Shown here one piece after another: positions 39,129 through 44,847 of a stretch of 44,847 nt of DNA. Source of the DNA: Acidilobaceae archaeon (GTDB lineage: Archaea; Thermoproteota; Thermoprotei_A; Sulfolobales; Acidilobaceae). The position numbers and the translations under genes were made by a program. The notes under the pieces are model-generated. The model was not told the origin of the DNA, did not search any database, and saw only the letters and a list, made by a program, of their open reading frames with translations. Each line of letters starts with the position of its first letter. Within the stretch, counting starts at the first letter, position 1. The stretch is taken from positions 1 to 44,847 of the forward strand of contig JALSQL010000049.1 of assembly GCA_026985435.1 (NCBI GenBank), given 5' to 3'.

Positions 39129-39566
39129 GTGGCGGTCGAGAGGACCCTGGTGCTCGTGAAGCCTGACGGCGTTCGGCGGGGCTTGGTGGGCGAGGTAATC
39201 TCGAGGTTTGAGAAGAAGGGCCTCAAGCTCCGGGCCCTGAGGATGTTGTGGATGACGCGGGAGCAGGCGGAGGAGTTCTACTCGGTCCACCGAGAGAAGC
39301 CCTTCTTCAGGGACCTCGTGGAGTTCATAACCAGCGGCCCTATAGTGGCCATGGTCCTCGAGGGCGACTCCGCGATAAGCGTTGTACGCCTCATGATCGG
39401 CTCCACCGACGGCAGGAAGGCGGCCCCTGGCACTATACGCGGGGACTTCGCCCTCTCCATACAGGATAACGTCGTCCACGCGAGCGACTCCCCGGAGAGT
39501 TTCGAGAGGGAGTTCCGGGTCGTCTTCAGCGAGGAGGACGTTGTAGGCGACTATGAGAGGTGCTAG
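39129..39566 (+). CDS. ndk: Nucleoside diphosphate kinase
   Basis: Transfers gamma-phosphate between nucleoside triphosphates and diphosphates. From GTG 39129 the protein is 145 residues, normal length, beginning AVERTLVLVKPDGVRRGLVG. The active-site histidine lies in QDNVVHASDS; the RxxxG and KAAPGTIRGDF nucleotide-contact motifs are present. A longer frame from GTG 39105 would precede the predicted transcript start. The gene ends 4 bases inside the convergent aIF5B gene. Confidence 0.95.
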   Translation: MAVERTLVLVKPDGVRRGLVGEVISRFEKKGLKLRALRMLWMTREQAEEFYSVHREKPFFRDLVEFITSGPIVAMVLEGDSAISVVRLMIGSTDGRKAAPGTIRGDFALSIQDNVVHASDSPESFEREFRVVFSEEDVVGDYERC

Positions 39567-41443
39567 GCGCGGCTCCTAGCCAGCGCCCTCTTAACCCTGG
39601 CTAGGACCAGCGTGTACCCCCTATCGCCCGCCTGCCTCTTTATCTCGGCTATCTCCTTGAGCACGTGGAGCTCGTCGTCGCTTATCAGGTCGCGGAACTC
39701 TGACAGGAGAGCCATGGCGTGCTGCGCTGGCACGTCGGTGTAGACTATGTCCCCCTCGTCTATGTGGCGGCCCACCAGGACGCGGCCAGCTATCGAGACG
39801 GCAACAGCCATGCCCGGCCTGGCCTCTGGGAGGCTCCGGTCCCTATCCTTTATCGCCATTATCTTCCCCAGGGGCCTGCCCTTGTCGTTCATCACCGGGT
39901 ACCCCGGCTTCACTATGCCGCCAAGTATCTCGACGCCGACTATGGCCGGGTCGCTCCTCCTGAACACGTAGCCGGGCAGTATCCTGAACTTGCCGGGCCT
40001 CACCAGCTTGTCTAGGGCCTTCCTCCTCTCGGCCTCCTTCTGCCTCCTCACCCACTCCTCGTACTCCTCGAGGAGCCTGTAGATCACCCTCTCCTCGAAT
40101 ATTGGGACACCCAGGGCTCTAGCCTCCTCCCTGGCCTCCGGCATCACCTTCACGTTGAACGCTAGTATGACGCCCAGGTAGGGGTCCTGCTTCTTGGTGA
40201 CCGACGCGTCTATCACGTCGGCCCTGGTCACGGGCCCTATGTCTGCCACTCTAACCGGTATCTCCCTCCTCTTGAGGGCCTCAACCAGCGCCTCCAGCGT
40301 GCCTAGAGTGTCGGCCTTCACCACTACCCCGACCCTGTCAGTCCTCACCCGCAGGCTCTCCAGCTCCCTCCTGACCTGCTCCGCTAGCCTCTCCGCGTCC
40401 TCGTCGCTGGCTGCCACGAAGAGGGGGGACCCGGCCACTACGTCGTCTAAGCCCGGGGCCGCGATCCTGACGCCAGCCGCCGCGTGCACGGCTTCGACTG
40501 TCTGGAAGCGGGCCTCCCTGCTCCTTATGTCCTGGAGGGGGCGGGGCATTAGGAGCGCTCTCACACTCGTGACTATCGGCCCCTCCCTGCCGCCGACGAC
40601 TATCCTATCCCCAACCCTGATCACGCCATCATATATTACAGCGTCGACCGTTGTCCCGAGGCCCGGGTGGTCCTTCACCTCCAGCACGACCCCCTTCGCC
40701 GGCCCCTCGGCGTAGCGGAGCCTCCGCCGGAGGTACTGCTGTGTGAGGCCGGCGAGGACCGCTAGGAGCTCGGGGATGCCCTCGCCCGTCTTGGCCGACA
40801 CTGGCACTATGGCTACCGCCTTCGTGAAGTCCTTTATCCGGGTGAATAGCTCCGCTGGTATGCCCTGCTCGTAGAGTTGGCCCACGATCTCGTAGACCCT
40901 CCTCTCGAGCTCTGCCTGGACCCTCGGGTCCTGCTCCTTTATGGAGAATATGAATGGGGTGTCGGGGCGCGGCCTCCAGCCGGGTATCCTGTCTATCTTG
41001 TTGGCAGCCACGAGGAACGGCACCCTCCTCTGCTTGAGTATCTCGAGCGCCTCGTAGGTCTGGGGCTGGAAGCCCTCCATGATGTCGACCACTAGTATGG
41101 CGAAGTCAGCCACGCTGCCGCCCCGGCGGCGCAGGTTGCTGAAGAGCTCGTGCCCCGGCGTGTCTATGAATAGCAGGCCGGGTATGACGAGCTTGATCGG
41201 TATAACCTTCTTCAGGGGCTCCGCGATCTTCTCTATCACATCCGCGGGGACTATGCTGGCGCCTATGTGCTGCGTTATCCCCCCAGCCTCCCTGGCCGCC
41301 ACGGCTGTGCGGCGTATCTTGTCTAGTAGCGTGGTCTTCCCATGGTCAACGTGGCCCAGGACCACAACTATGGGCTGCCTCAGCCGCTTGCCGGCGCCCG
41401 CGCCGCCTCCACGGCCCCCCTCGGCCACTCTAAGCTCACCCAC
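39563..41443 (-). CDS. infB: Translation initiation factor aIF5B
   Basis: GTPase for ribosomal subunit joining, 626 residues. It has GHVDHGKT (30-37), ITQHIGAS (switch I), DTPGHELFSNLRRRGG (G3) and AANKIDRIPGW (G4). Domain II has VKDHPGLGTTVDAVIYDG, domain III AGVRIAAPGLDDV and TDRVGVVVKADTLGTLEAL, and domain IV VFRRSDPAIVGVEILGG. There is no intein and no long N-terminal extension. GTG at 41443 may be leaderless; a second GTG five codons later is possible. Confidence 0.97.
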   Translation of the reverse strand: MGELRVAEGGRGGGAGAGKRLRQPIVVVLGHVDHGKTTLLDKIRRTAVAAREAGGITQHIGASIVPADVIEKIAEPLKKVIPIKLVIPGLLFIDTPGHELFSNLRRRGGSVADFAILVVDIMEGFQPQTYEALEILKQRRVPFLVAANKIDRIPGWRPRPDTPFIFSIKEQDPRVQAELERRVYEIVGQLYEQGIPAELFTRIKDFTKAVAIVPVSAKTGEGIPELLAVLAGLTQQYLRRRLRYAEGPAKGVVLEVKDHPGLGTTVDAVIYDGVIRVGDRIVVGGREGPIVTSVRALLMPRPLQDIRSREARFQTVEAVHAAAGVRIAAPGLDDVVAGSPLFVAASDEDAERLAEQVRRELESLRVRTDRVGVVVKADTLGTLEALVEALKRREIPVRVADIGPVTRADVIDASVTKKQDPYLGVILAFNVKVMPEAREEARALGVPIFEERVIYRLLEEYEEWVRRQKEAERRKALDKLVRPGKFRILPGYVFRRSDPAIVGVEILGGIVKPGYPVMNDKGRPLGKIMAIKDRDRSLPEARPGMAVAVSIAGRVLVGRHIDEGDIVYTDVPAQHAMALLSEFRDLISDDELHVLKEIAEIKRQAGDRGYTLVLARVKRALARSRA

Positions 41444-41463
41444 CCGCCACCCGGCCCCCGGCG

Positions 41464-41472
41464 GCCTTAAAC
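41464..41472 (-). promoter_or_regulatory. Putative aIF5B promoter
   Basis: The minus strand reads CAGTTTAAGG about 21-30 bases before the annotated GTG, predicting a leaderless or nearly leaderless message. Confidence 0.4.
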
Positions 41473-41538
41473 TGGAGCCCCGCCGCGCCCAGAGCTTATC
41501 ACCGCCCAGCCACTATAGTTGATAGCGAGGTGACCCTC

Positions 41539-41646
41539 TTGCCGGGCCGCGGGCTACCCGCGGCGCTATTGATTAGCGCCGCTGCCAGCCTGGCCGTCTT
41601 GGTGCTAGCATGGCGGCTCGCGACCGCTTCAGGGCGGCGGTCCTAA
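41539..41646 (+). CDS. Possible 35-residue single-helix membrane peptide
   Basis: A short frame begins at TTG 41539 with GCGAGGTGA ending 5-7 bases upstream, one of the better ribosome-binding sites on this strand. It encodes PGRG, then a hydrophobic stretch LPAALLISAAASLAVLVLAW, and a basic tail (RLATASGRRS). That is the layout of a single transmembrane helix with a positive cytoplasmic end. It overlaps the start of the dehydrogenase gene by 37 bases in another frame. No family is recognised; SecG/Sec61-beta would be longer. It may instead be an upstream frame coupling translation of the next gene. Confidence 0.4.
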   Translation: MPGRGLPAALLISAAASLAVLVLAWRLATASGRRS

Positions 41647-42572
41647 CCCGCTTCGGCGCCCCCTTCGAGGTTAGAGTGGTCGAGGTCGAGCCCCCCGAGG
41701 AGTGGGTCCCTGTAGAGGTTAGGGCTGTCGGCGTCTGCGGGCGCGACGTTGTAGTGTGGCGGGGCGGCTTCCGCAACCTCAGGCCGCCGCTCATACTGGG
41801 CCACGAGGTCTTCGGCTACCATGACGGGGAGCCCGTGGGCGTGTTCCCAGCCGTCATCCCCGAGGAGTGCGTCGACCGCCCCGGCAGCTCCCTCGAGTGC
41901 CCCTACCAGATCCTGGGCGAGCACGTCGCCGGCGGGTATGCTGAGAGGGTCTACGTGCCGCCCTGGCTCCTCGTGAGGCTGCCCGACAGCGACTTCCCGA
42001 AGTACGCAGCCTCGGTGTGCGGGGTCGCCACGATGATCCACGCCGCCCGCGTCGCCGGCATAGGGCCGGGCAGCCGCGTTCTCGTCACCGGCGCCTCTGG
42101 GGGCGTGGGAGTCCACGGCATCCAGTACCTCGCACTCCTCGGGGCCAGGGTCTACGCTTACACCCGCAGCCCCGAGAAGGCCGAGCTGCTGGAGAGCCTC
42201 GGGGTCCGGGCCGTGACTAGCCTGGACTTCTACAGGAGCGAGGGGCGCGTCGACGCTGTGGTCGAGCTCGTCGGGGCGAGGACCATTAATGAGAGCATGC
42301 GCGCGCTGAGGCCCGGCGGGAACCTTGTGCTGGTTGGCAACGTGACGGGCGAGCCAGTGGCCATAGAGAGGCCGGCGCTCTTCGTGATGAGGGAGATCCA
42401 CATGCACGGCAGCGCGGCCTACGACATCCACGAGTACCGGGCCGCCGTGAAGCTCGCGGCGAGCGGGGCCATCCGCCCCTTCTACCGGGCCTACAGCCTC
42501 GAAGAGATAAACAACGCGTACCGCGACGTACTGTCAGGCTCCCTAGTGGGCCGCGCGGTAATAACACCCTGA
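41610..42572 (+). CDS. MDR-family zinc-type alcohol dehydrogenase-like oxidoreductase
   Basis: Medium-chain dehydrogenase/reductase, 320 residues. The catalytic zinc ligands are Cys43 in VGVCGRDVVVW and His65-Glu66 in ILGHEVFGY. The nucleotide-binding segment reads VLVTGASGGVGVHGIQYLA, followed by ARVYAYTRSPEK with Arg and Ser after the strand, suggesting NADP(H) preference. The four structural-zinc cysteines are missing; only EECVDRPGSSLECP lies in that region. ATG start. The substrate cannot be told. It is followed after 19 bases by the nucleotidyltransferase-like gene. Confidence 0.88.
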   Translation: MAARDRFRAAVLTRFGAPFEVRVVEVEPPEEWVPVEVRAVGVCGRDVVVWRGGFRNLRPPLILGHEVFGYHDGEPVGVFPAVIPEECVDRPGSSLECPYQILGEHVAGGYAERVYVPPWLLVRLPDSDFPKYAASVCGVATMIHAARVAGIGPGSRVLVTGASGGVGVHGIQYLALLGARVYAYTRSPEKAELLESLGVRAVTSLDFYRSEGRVDAVVELVGARTINESMRALRPGGNLVLVGNVTGEPVAIERPALFVMREIHMHGSAAYDIHEYRAAVKLAASGAIRPFYRAYSLEEINNAYRDVLSGSLVGRAVITP

Positions 42573-42591
42573 CCCCCCGGGGAGGGCCCAC

Positions 42592-43014
42592 ATGGGGCCG
42601 GTAGACCTGCTCTGGACGCTCGACCTACTACTAGGGAGGGCGGCAGCCGTGGGGGCCGACTTCATACTAGCCGGCCCCGTCAACCTCTGGCTCCGAGGCG
42701 TAGCCCCTCCACCCCGCGAGCCCAGATTCATACTAGTCACCAGCCGGGAGTACGGGAGGAGGCTCATAGCCGCCCTCCGAGTAGGCGCCACCCACGTGGA
42801 AGAGCCCCCGCAAGGAGCGCCAAGCTGGCTCACAGCACGCATCCGCCTCCGCGGCGCCCTAGTGGAGGTAGTCGAGGACCCGATCATCGAGGGCAAACGA
42901 GCCACAGCCGCGAGCCTGGCCAGGGAGGCCGACACAGCACTAGTAGGCAAGTACCCCCTCAGGCTAGCCCCACTCTGGCTCGAAGCCGCCCTCGCGGAAG
43001 CCCTCGAAAGCTAG
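42592..43014 (+). CDS. Small protein resembling a degenerate nucleotidyltransferase
   Basis: A 140-residue protein with ATG start and GGGGAGGG upstream. The region ADFILAGPVNLWLRGV followed by PPREPRFILVTSREYGRRLIAAL looks like the Gly-rich helix and second strand of pol-beta-type nucleotidyltransferases (AbiEii-like: GG-x-ALxLxG-xxRxTxDID). The catalytic DxD would be at the EPRF position and is lost. The C-terminal half (residues 75-140) is helical with no motif. It may be an inactive or highly diverged member, perhaps an accessory gene. Third codon positions lean to C and A (CTA, CGA, ACA) more than its neighbours. Function is unknown. Confidence 0.6.
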   Translation: MGPVDLLWTLDLLLGRAAAVGADFILAGPVNLWLRGVAPPPREPRFILVTSREYGRRLIAALRVGATHVEEPPQGAPSWLTARIRLRGALVEVVEDPIIEGKRATAASLAREADTALVGKYPLRLAPLWLEAALAEALES

Positions 43015-43325
43015 ACAACACCCATCCAGGCCCAACCCCAGCGGCCGCGAAGACGAGCCGCGGCACCCACCCTTTAGACTACGCCCATCCCCAGCAAACC
43101 CACAACCCACCACTAACAATACCATCCAACGCAACACTTAGACAGAGAGAAACAGAAGAAGCTAAGGGCTCCATCCTCACAGCCCTGCCTACTTCCAACC
43201 AGCAGCATCTCTCATAACTAGAATAGCGCAGATAATCTCCCCTTTTCAACAGGGCCCAGAACACGCCCGCCCACGCCTTACCCAGGATTAGGGCGTACAA
43301 GAGGGCCCGCTGGGCGCTGCTCTTC
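43015..43325. other. Gene-poor stretch of unusual composition
   Basis: This stretch is AT-richer than the rest and strongly strand-biased: the plus strand has purine-poor runs such as ACCCACAACCCACCACTAAC near 43093-43115. A 73-codon frame on the minus strand (43079-43300, TTG start, no ribosome-binding site) uses codons such as GTT, GGT, ATT and TTG that are rare in the surrounding genes. I do not call it a gene. It may be decayed mobile DNA or a noncoding transcript. No tRNA, snoRNA boxes or insertion-sequence ends were recognised. Confidence 0.5.
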
Positions 43326-43403
43326 TTATAGTATATAGTATACCACGAGGAATACGAGGGTCATCGAGGCGAGGGCCGCGAGCCAGGCCTCTGCGGGGTC
43401 CAC
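43326..43403 (-). CDS. Possible 25-residue membrane peptide
   Basis: A complete tiny frame on the minus strand starts at GTG 43401-43403 with GCGGGGG 7 bases upstream. It encodes MDPAEAWLAAL followed by a hydrophobic stretch rich in Val, Leu and Tyr (SMTLVFLVVYYIL), then stops. This is the right length for one short membrane helix, like KdpF-sized peptides, but no family is recognised. The last codons fall in a palindromic AT stretch GTATATAGTATAC (43331-43343) that might instead be a promoter. It is the last frame after the PIN cassette and in the same direction. Confidence 0.35.
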   Translation of the reverse strand: MDPAEAWLAALASMTLVFLVVYYIL

Positions 43404-43406
43404 GTG

Positions 43407-44042
43407 TTATCCCCCGCGCCGCCTGGGTCGCCTAGGCCCTGGCCTTCGCCGCGAGCTCCCTGAGCCTCTTCTCCGCTTCTTTGAAGGTGATTTTTGTGTC
43501 TGCCCACTGCCTGTAGACCTGCCAGGCCTCGTCTGTGTTGCCAACTTTGAGGACGAGGCCGAGGAGTATGCTTGCACGGTCCCTGTTCTCCCGCCACTTC
43601 TTTGTGGACAGCAGGGCTCGCACCCTGTATAGTGGTTAGCGTACGCTAGTTTAAAGTCTCTGCTGCGGGCTCGGATGAACCTGTCTATTGCCAGGATACA
43701 CGTGCACCCTATTGTTCTGGCAGCTACCATGTGCATTATGTCTACACGCCTGCTCTCGGCCGCGCCAGCCCTGAGCCTATAGCCCTCGGCCTGGGCTAGG
43801 ACTTGCCTCGTGTCCACGTCGACCTTTGCCGCGCCTAGGCCTTCCAGGTAACCCTCGAACACCAGCCTCTGCATCGGGGTCATACGCTCCAGCTCATGGA
43901 CGCTAGAATACACGCACCTGCACTTGCGGCAGCACTCCTCGAGGAACCGTCTAGCCTCTCCATGCCCCGGCTCCTTGGGGTTTAGGGCCCTTAGGACTAT
44001 GCTGGTGTTCACGTAGGCGCACGGCCTGCTAGCCACGGCCAA
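43407..44042 (-). CDS. PIN-domain protein with altered catalytic residue and shadow-like tail
   Basis: Residues 1 to about 140 look like a small PIN (VapC-like) ribonuclease fold: YVNTSIVLRAL (residue 12 is Asn where PIN proteins have the first catalytic Asp), SSVHELERMT, RRVDIMHMVAARTIGC and ILAIDRFIRARSRDFKLAYANHY. The Cys-rich stretch EECCRKCRCV is unusual. After residue 140 the frame runs on as an Arg/Ser/Gly-rich tail because it overlaps the 63-residue frame at 43432-43623; that tail is probably not protein, or it marks a frameshift. TTG start with AGGGGTG upstream (GTG two codons later is possible). It overlaps the membrane-protein gene by 14 bases. Confidence 0.6.
   Translation of the reverse strand: MAVASRPCAYVNTSIVLRALNPKEPGHGEARRFLEECCRKCRCVYSSVHELERMTPMQRLVFEGYLEGLGAAKVDVDTRQVLAQAEGYRLRAGAAESRRVDIMHMVAARTIGCTCILAIDRFIRARSRDFKLAYANHYTGCEPCCPQRSGGRTGTVQAYSSASSSKLATQTRPGRSTGSGQTQKSPSKKRRRGSGSSRRRPGPRRPRRRGG
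43432..43623 (-). CDS. Small helical protein, partner of PIN gene or its displaced C-terminus
   Basis: A 63-residue mostly helical protein begins at GTG 43621-43623 and contains STKKWRENRDRASILLGLVL and AWQVYRQWADTKITFKEAEK with a basic Ala/Lys end. It could be the partner (antitoxin-like) of the upstream PIN protein. The two frames overlap and the PIN frame has no stop before this gene. A single-base shift near the TATACAGG stretch would fuse them, so it may also be the true C-terminal part of the PIN protein. No family is recognised. Confidence 0.5.
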   Translation of the reverse strand: MRALLSTKKWRENRDRASILLGLVLKVGNTDEAWQVYRQWADTKITFKEAEKRLRELAAKARA

Positions 44043-44283
44043 GCACCCCTAGAATATGATATAGGTTGGCCCAGCCGGCGAGCCAGGGGCCGAGGGCGGC
44101 GAGGGCGGCCCACGGCCTCGTGTGGGGCATCTTCCTTAGGATGTAGTATGAGGAGAGCACGATGGCGGCCTCGAGGGCCGCGTAGCCGGGTATGCCTACT
44201 AGCAGCATCACACGCCTGGCCACCGGCCCGGCCTCGGGCAGGCCCAGCGACAGGCCGGCCGCCGTGGCGAAGAGATCGAGCAA
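44029..44283 (-). CDS. Small two-helix membrane protein
   Basis: An 84-residue frame begins at TTG 44281-44283, directly beside the first CRISPR repeat. It has two hydrophobic segments: RVMLLVGIPGYAALEAAIVL (about residues 24-43, then SSYYIL) and WAALAALGPWLAGWANLYHI (about 58-77), separated by a basic loop (RKMPHTRP). No signal peptide or known family is recognised. No ribosome-binding site is seen, but a transcript starting from a TATA-like stretch within the terminal repeat would be nearly leaderless. Its end overlaps the PIN gene start, suggesting coupled translation. Confidence 0.5.
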   Translation of the reverse strand: MLDLFATAAGLSLGLPEAGPVARRVMLLVGIPGYAALEAAIVLSSYYILRKMPHTRPWAALAALGPWLAGWANLYHILGVLGRG

Positions 44284-44294
44284 GAGGGCGAGTG

Positions 44295-44841
44295 CTCTTA
44301 GTCTTGCTTATTTTCAACATGTCTGTTCCCGCTTCTCGCTATGTATTCGCTCTTAGTCTTGCTTATTTTCAACGGACATATTACTGCCACCTGGGTGCAA
44401 AGCACTCTTAGTCTTGCTTATTTTCAACGGCATCCGAACAACACGGCTCACCCCCTATTCTCTCTTAGTCTTGCTTATTTTCAACATGCGATAGAATTTA
44501 CAGAGGACGGCTATACTCTTAGTCTTGCTTATTTTCAACCTAGGGCAGCCATATGGCAGCTGGACGGGGAATTACGCATACTCTTAGTCTTGCTTATTTT
44601 CAACCGGGGGAGATACTGGTGTGGATGGAGCCTGACAGCTCTTAGTCTTGCTTATTTTCAACAATCGCTCCACCCGTCAGGCTCGTTTGACGCGGCGCTC
44701 TTAGTCTTGCTTATTTTCAACTTGAAGGCGAGATAAAAGGTTACACGGTGGCAGATGTCGCTCTTAGTCTTGCTTATTTTCAACACACGCCGGAGGGCCG
44801 GGCCAGGGCAGTATTGACTCTTAGTCTTGCTTATTTTCAAC
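44295..44841. CRISPR. CRISPR array, 10 repeats visible, continues to or past the window edge
   Basis: Ten identical 24-bp repeats, starting CTCTTAGTCT and ending TTATTTTCAAC, begin at 44295, 44350, 44405, 44462, 44516, 44581, 44639, 44698, 44761 and 44818. The nine spacers are unrelated and vary in length: 31, 31, 33, 30, 41, 34, 35, 39 and 33 bases. Repeat length and lack of a palindrome are typical of crenarchaeal type I-A/III systems. The left flank is GC-rich coding-like DNA, not an AT-rich leader, so the leader is probably to the right and the array is probably transcribed on the minus strand as GTTGAAAATA... . No cas genes are in the window. Confidence 0.95.
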
Positions 44842-44847
44842 TCGAGT

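Noticed and set aside
43079..43300. 73-codon minus-strand frame ending in a Trp-rich tail
   Set aside because: No ribosome-binding site, codon use unlike neighbours, no recognisable fold; kept as gene-poor stretch.
44785..44817. Spacer 9 sharing CGGAGGGCCGGG with bases near 30915
   Set aside because: Only 12 GC-rich bases in a GC-rich genome; no extended match, so self-targeting is not supported.

Overview
The window looks like chromosomal DNA of a GC-rich hyperthermophilic crenarchaeon, most likely Desulfurococcales-like. The evidence is a run of archaeal-type ribosomal proteins in crenarchaeal order (eL15, eL43, eS1, uS15, eS24, eS31, eS28, eL24), the archaeal exosome (Rrp4/Rrp41/Rrp42), a short XPF nuclease with a PCNA-binding tail rather than a helicase-fused Hef, aIF2-gamma, aIF5B, Rpo7/Spt4, KEOPS genes, and a 24-bp unstructured CRISPR repeat. 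TATA-like boxes lie about 25-30 bases before probable transcript starts. GTG and TTG starts are very common. The species call is inference; no rRNA gene is present.

Layout. 1-615: 5' part of a prolyl-tRNA synthetase gene, cut by the window edge. 734-11042 (minus): an 11-gene complex I operon, nuoA-B-C-D-H-I-J-K-M-L-N, without the NADH module genes nuoE, F and G. 11136-13349: elongation factor EF-2. 13415-20905 (minus): the exosome/proteasome superoperon (psmA, SBDS, rrp4, rrp41, rrp42, eL43, Brix, a Pcc1-family gene, prefoldin beta, DUF3194, DHH phosphoesterase, XPF). 20975-21133 (plus): two tandem C/D box sRNA candidates, followed by rnp2 (Pop5). ychF is on the minus strand, and eL15, COG1325 and rnp3 (Rpp30) are on the plus strand. 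The superoperon is therefore split into differently oriented blocks.

24740-35651 (minus): a long information-processing block: rpo7, spt4, dephospho-CoA kinase, eS24, eS31, kae1, bud32, ITPase, uS15, a Cdc45/RecJ-like gene, pcc1, eS1, a THUMP-SPOUT protein, a sugar-phosphate nucleotidyltransferase and a radical SAM protein. 35741-37395: a Fcf1-like PIN protein and aIF2-gamma. 37592-41443: an MBL-fold hydrolase, eS28, eL24, NDK and aIF5B. 41539-43014 (plus): a possible 35-residue membrane peptide, an MDR dehydrogenase and a degenerate nucleotidyltransferase-like protein.

43015-44847 is accessory DNA with different base usage. A minus-strand cassette encodes a two-helix membrane protein, a PIN-domain protein with an altered catalytic residue, a small helical protein and possibly a 25-residue membrane peptide. 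It directly abuts a CRISPR array with 10 identical repeats visible. No cas genes are in view. The core genes serve respiration, translation, RNA processing/decay, tRNA t6A synthesis (KEOPS) and replication. The cassette beside the CRISPR array, the paired sRNAs, the altered quinone site of NuoD and the membrane-anchored Pop5 are the points most worth a second look.
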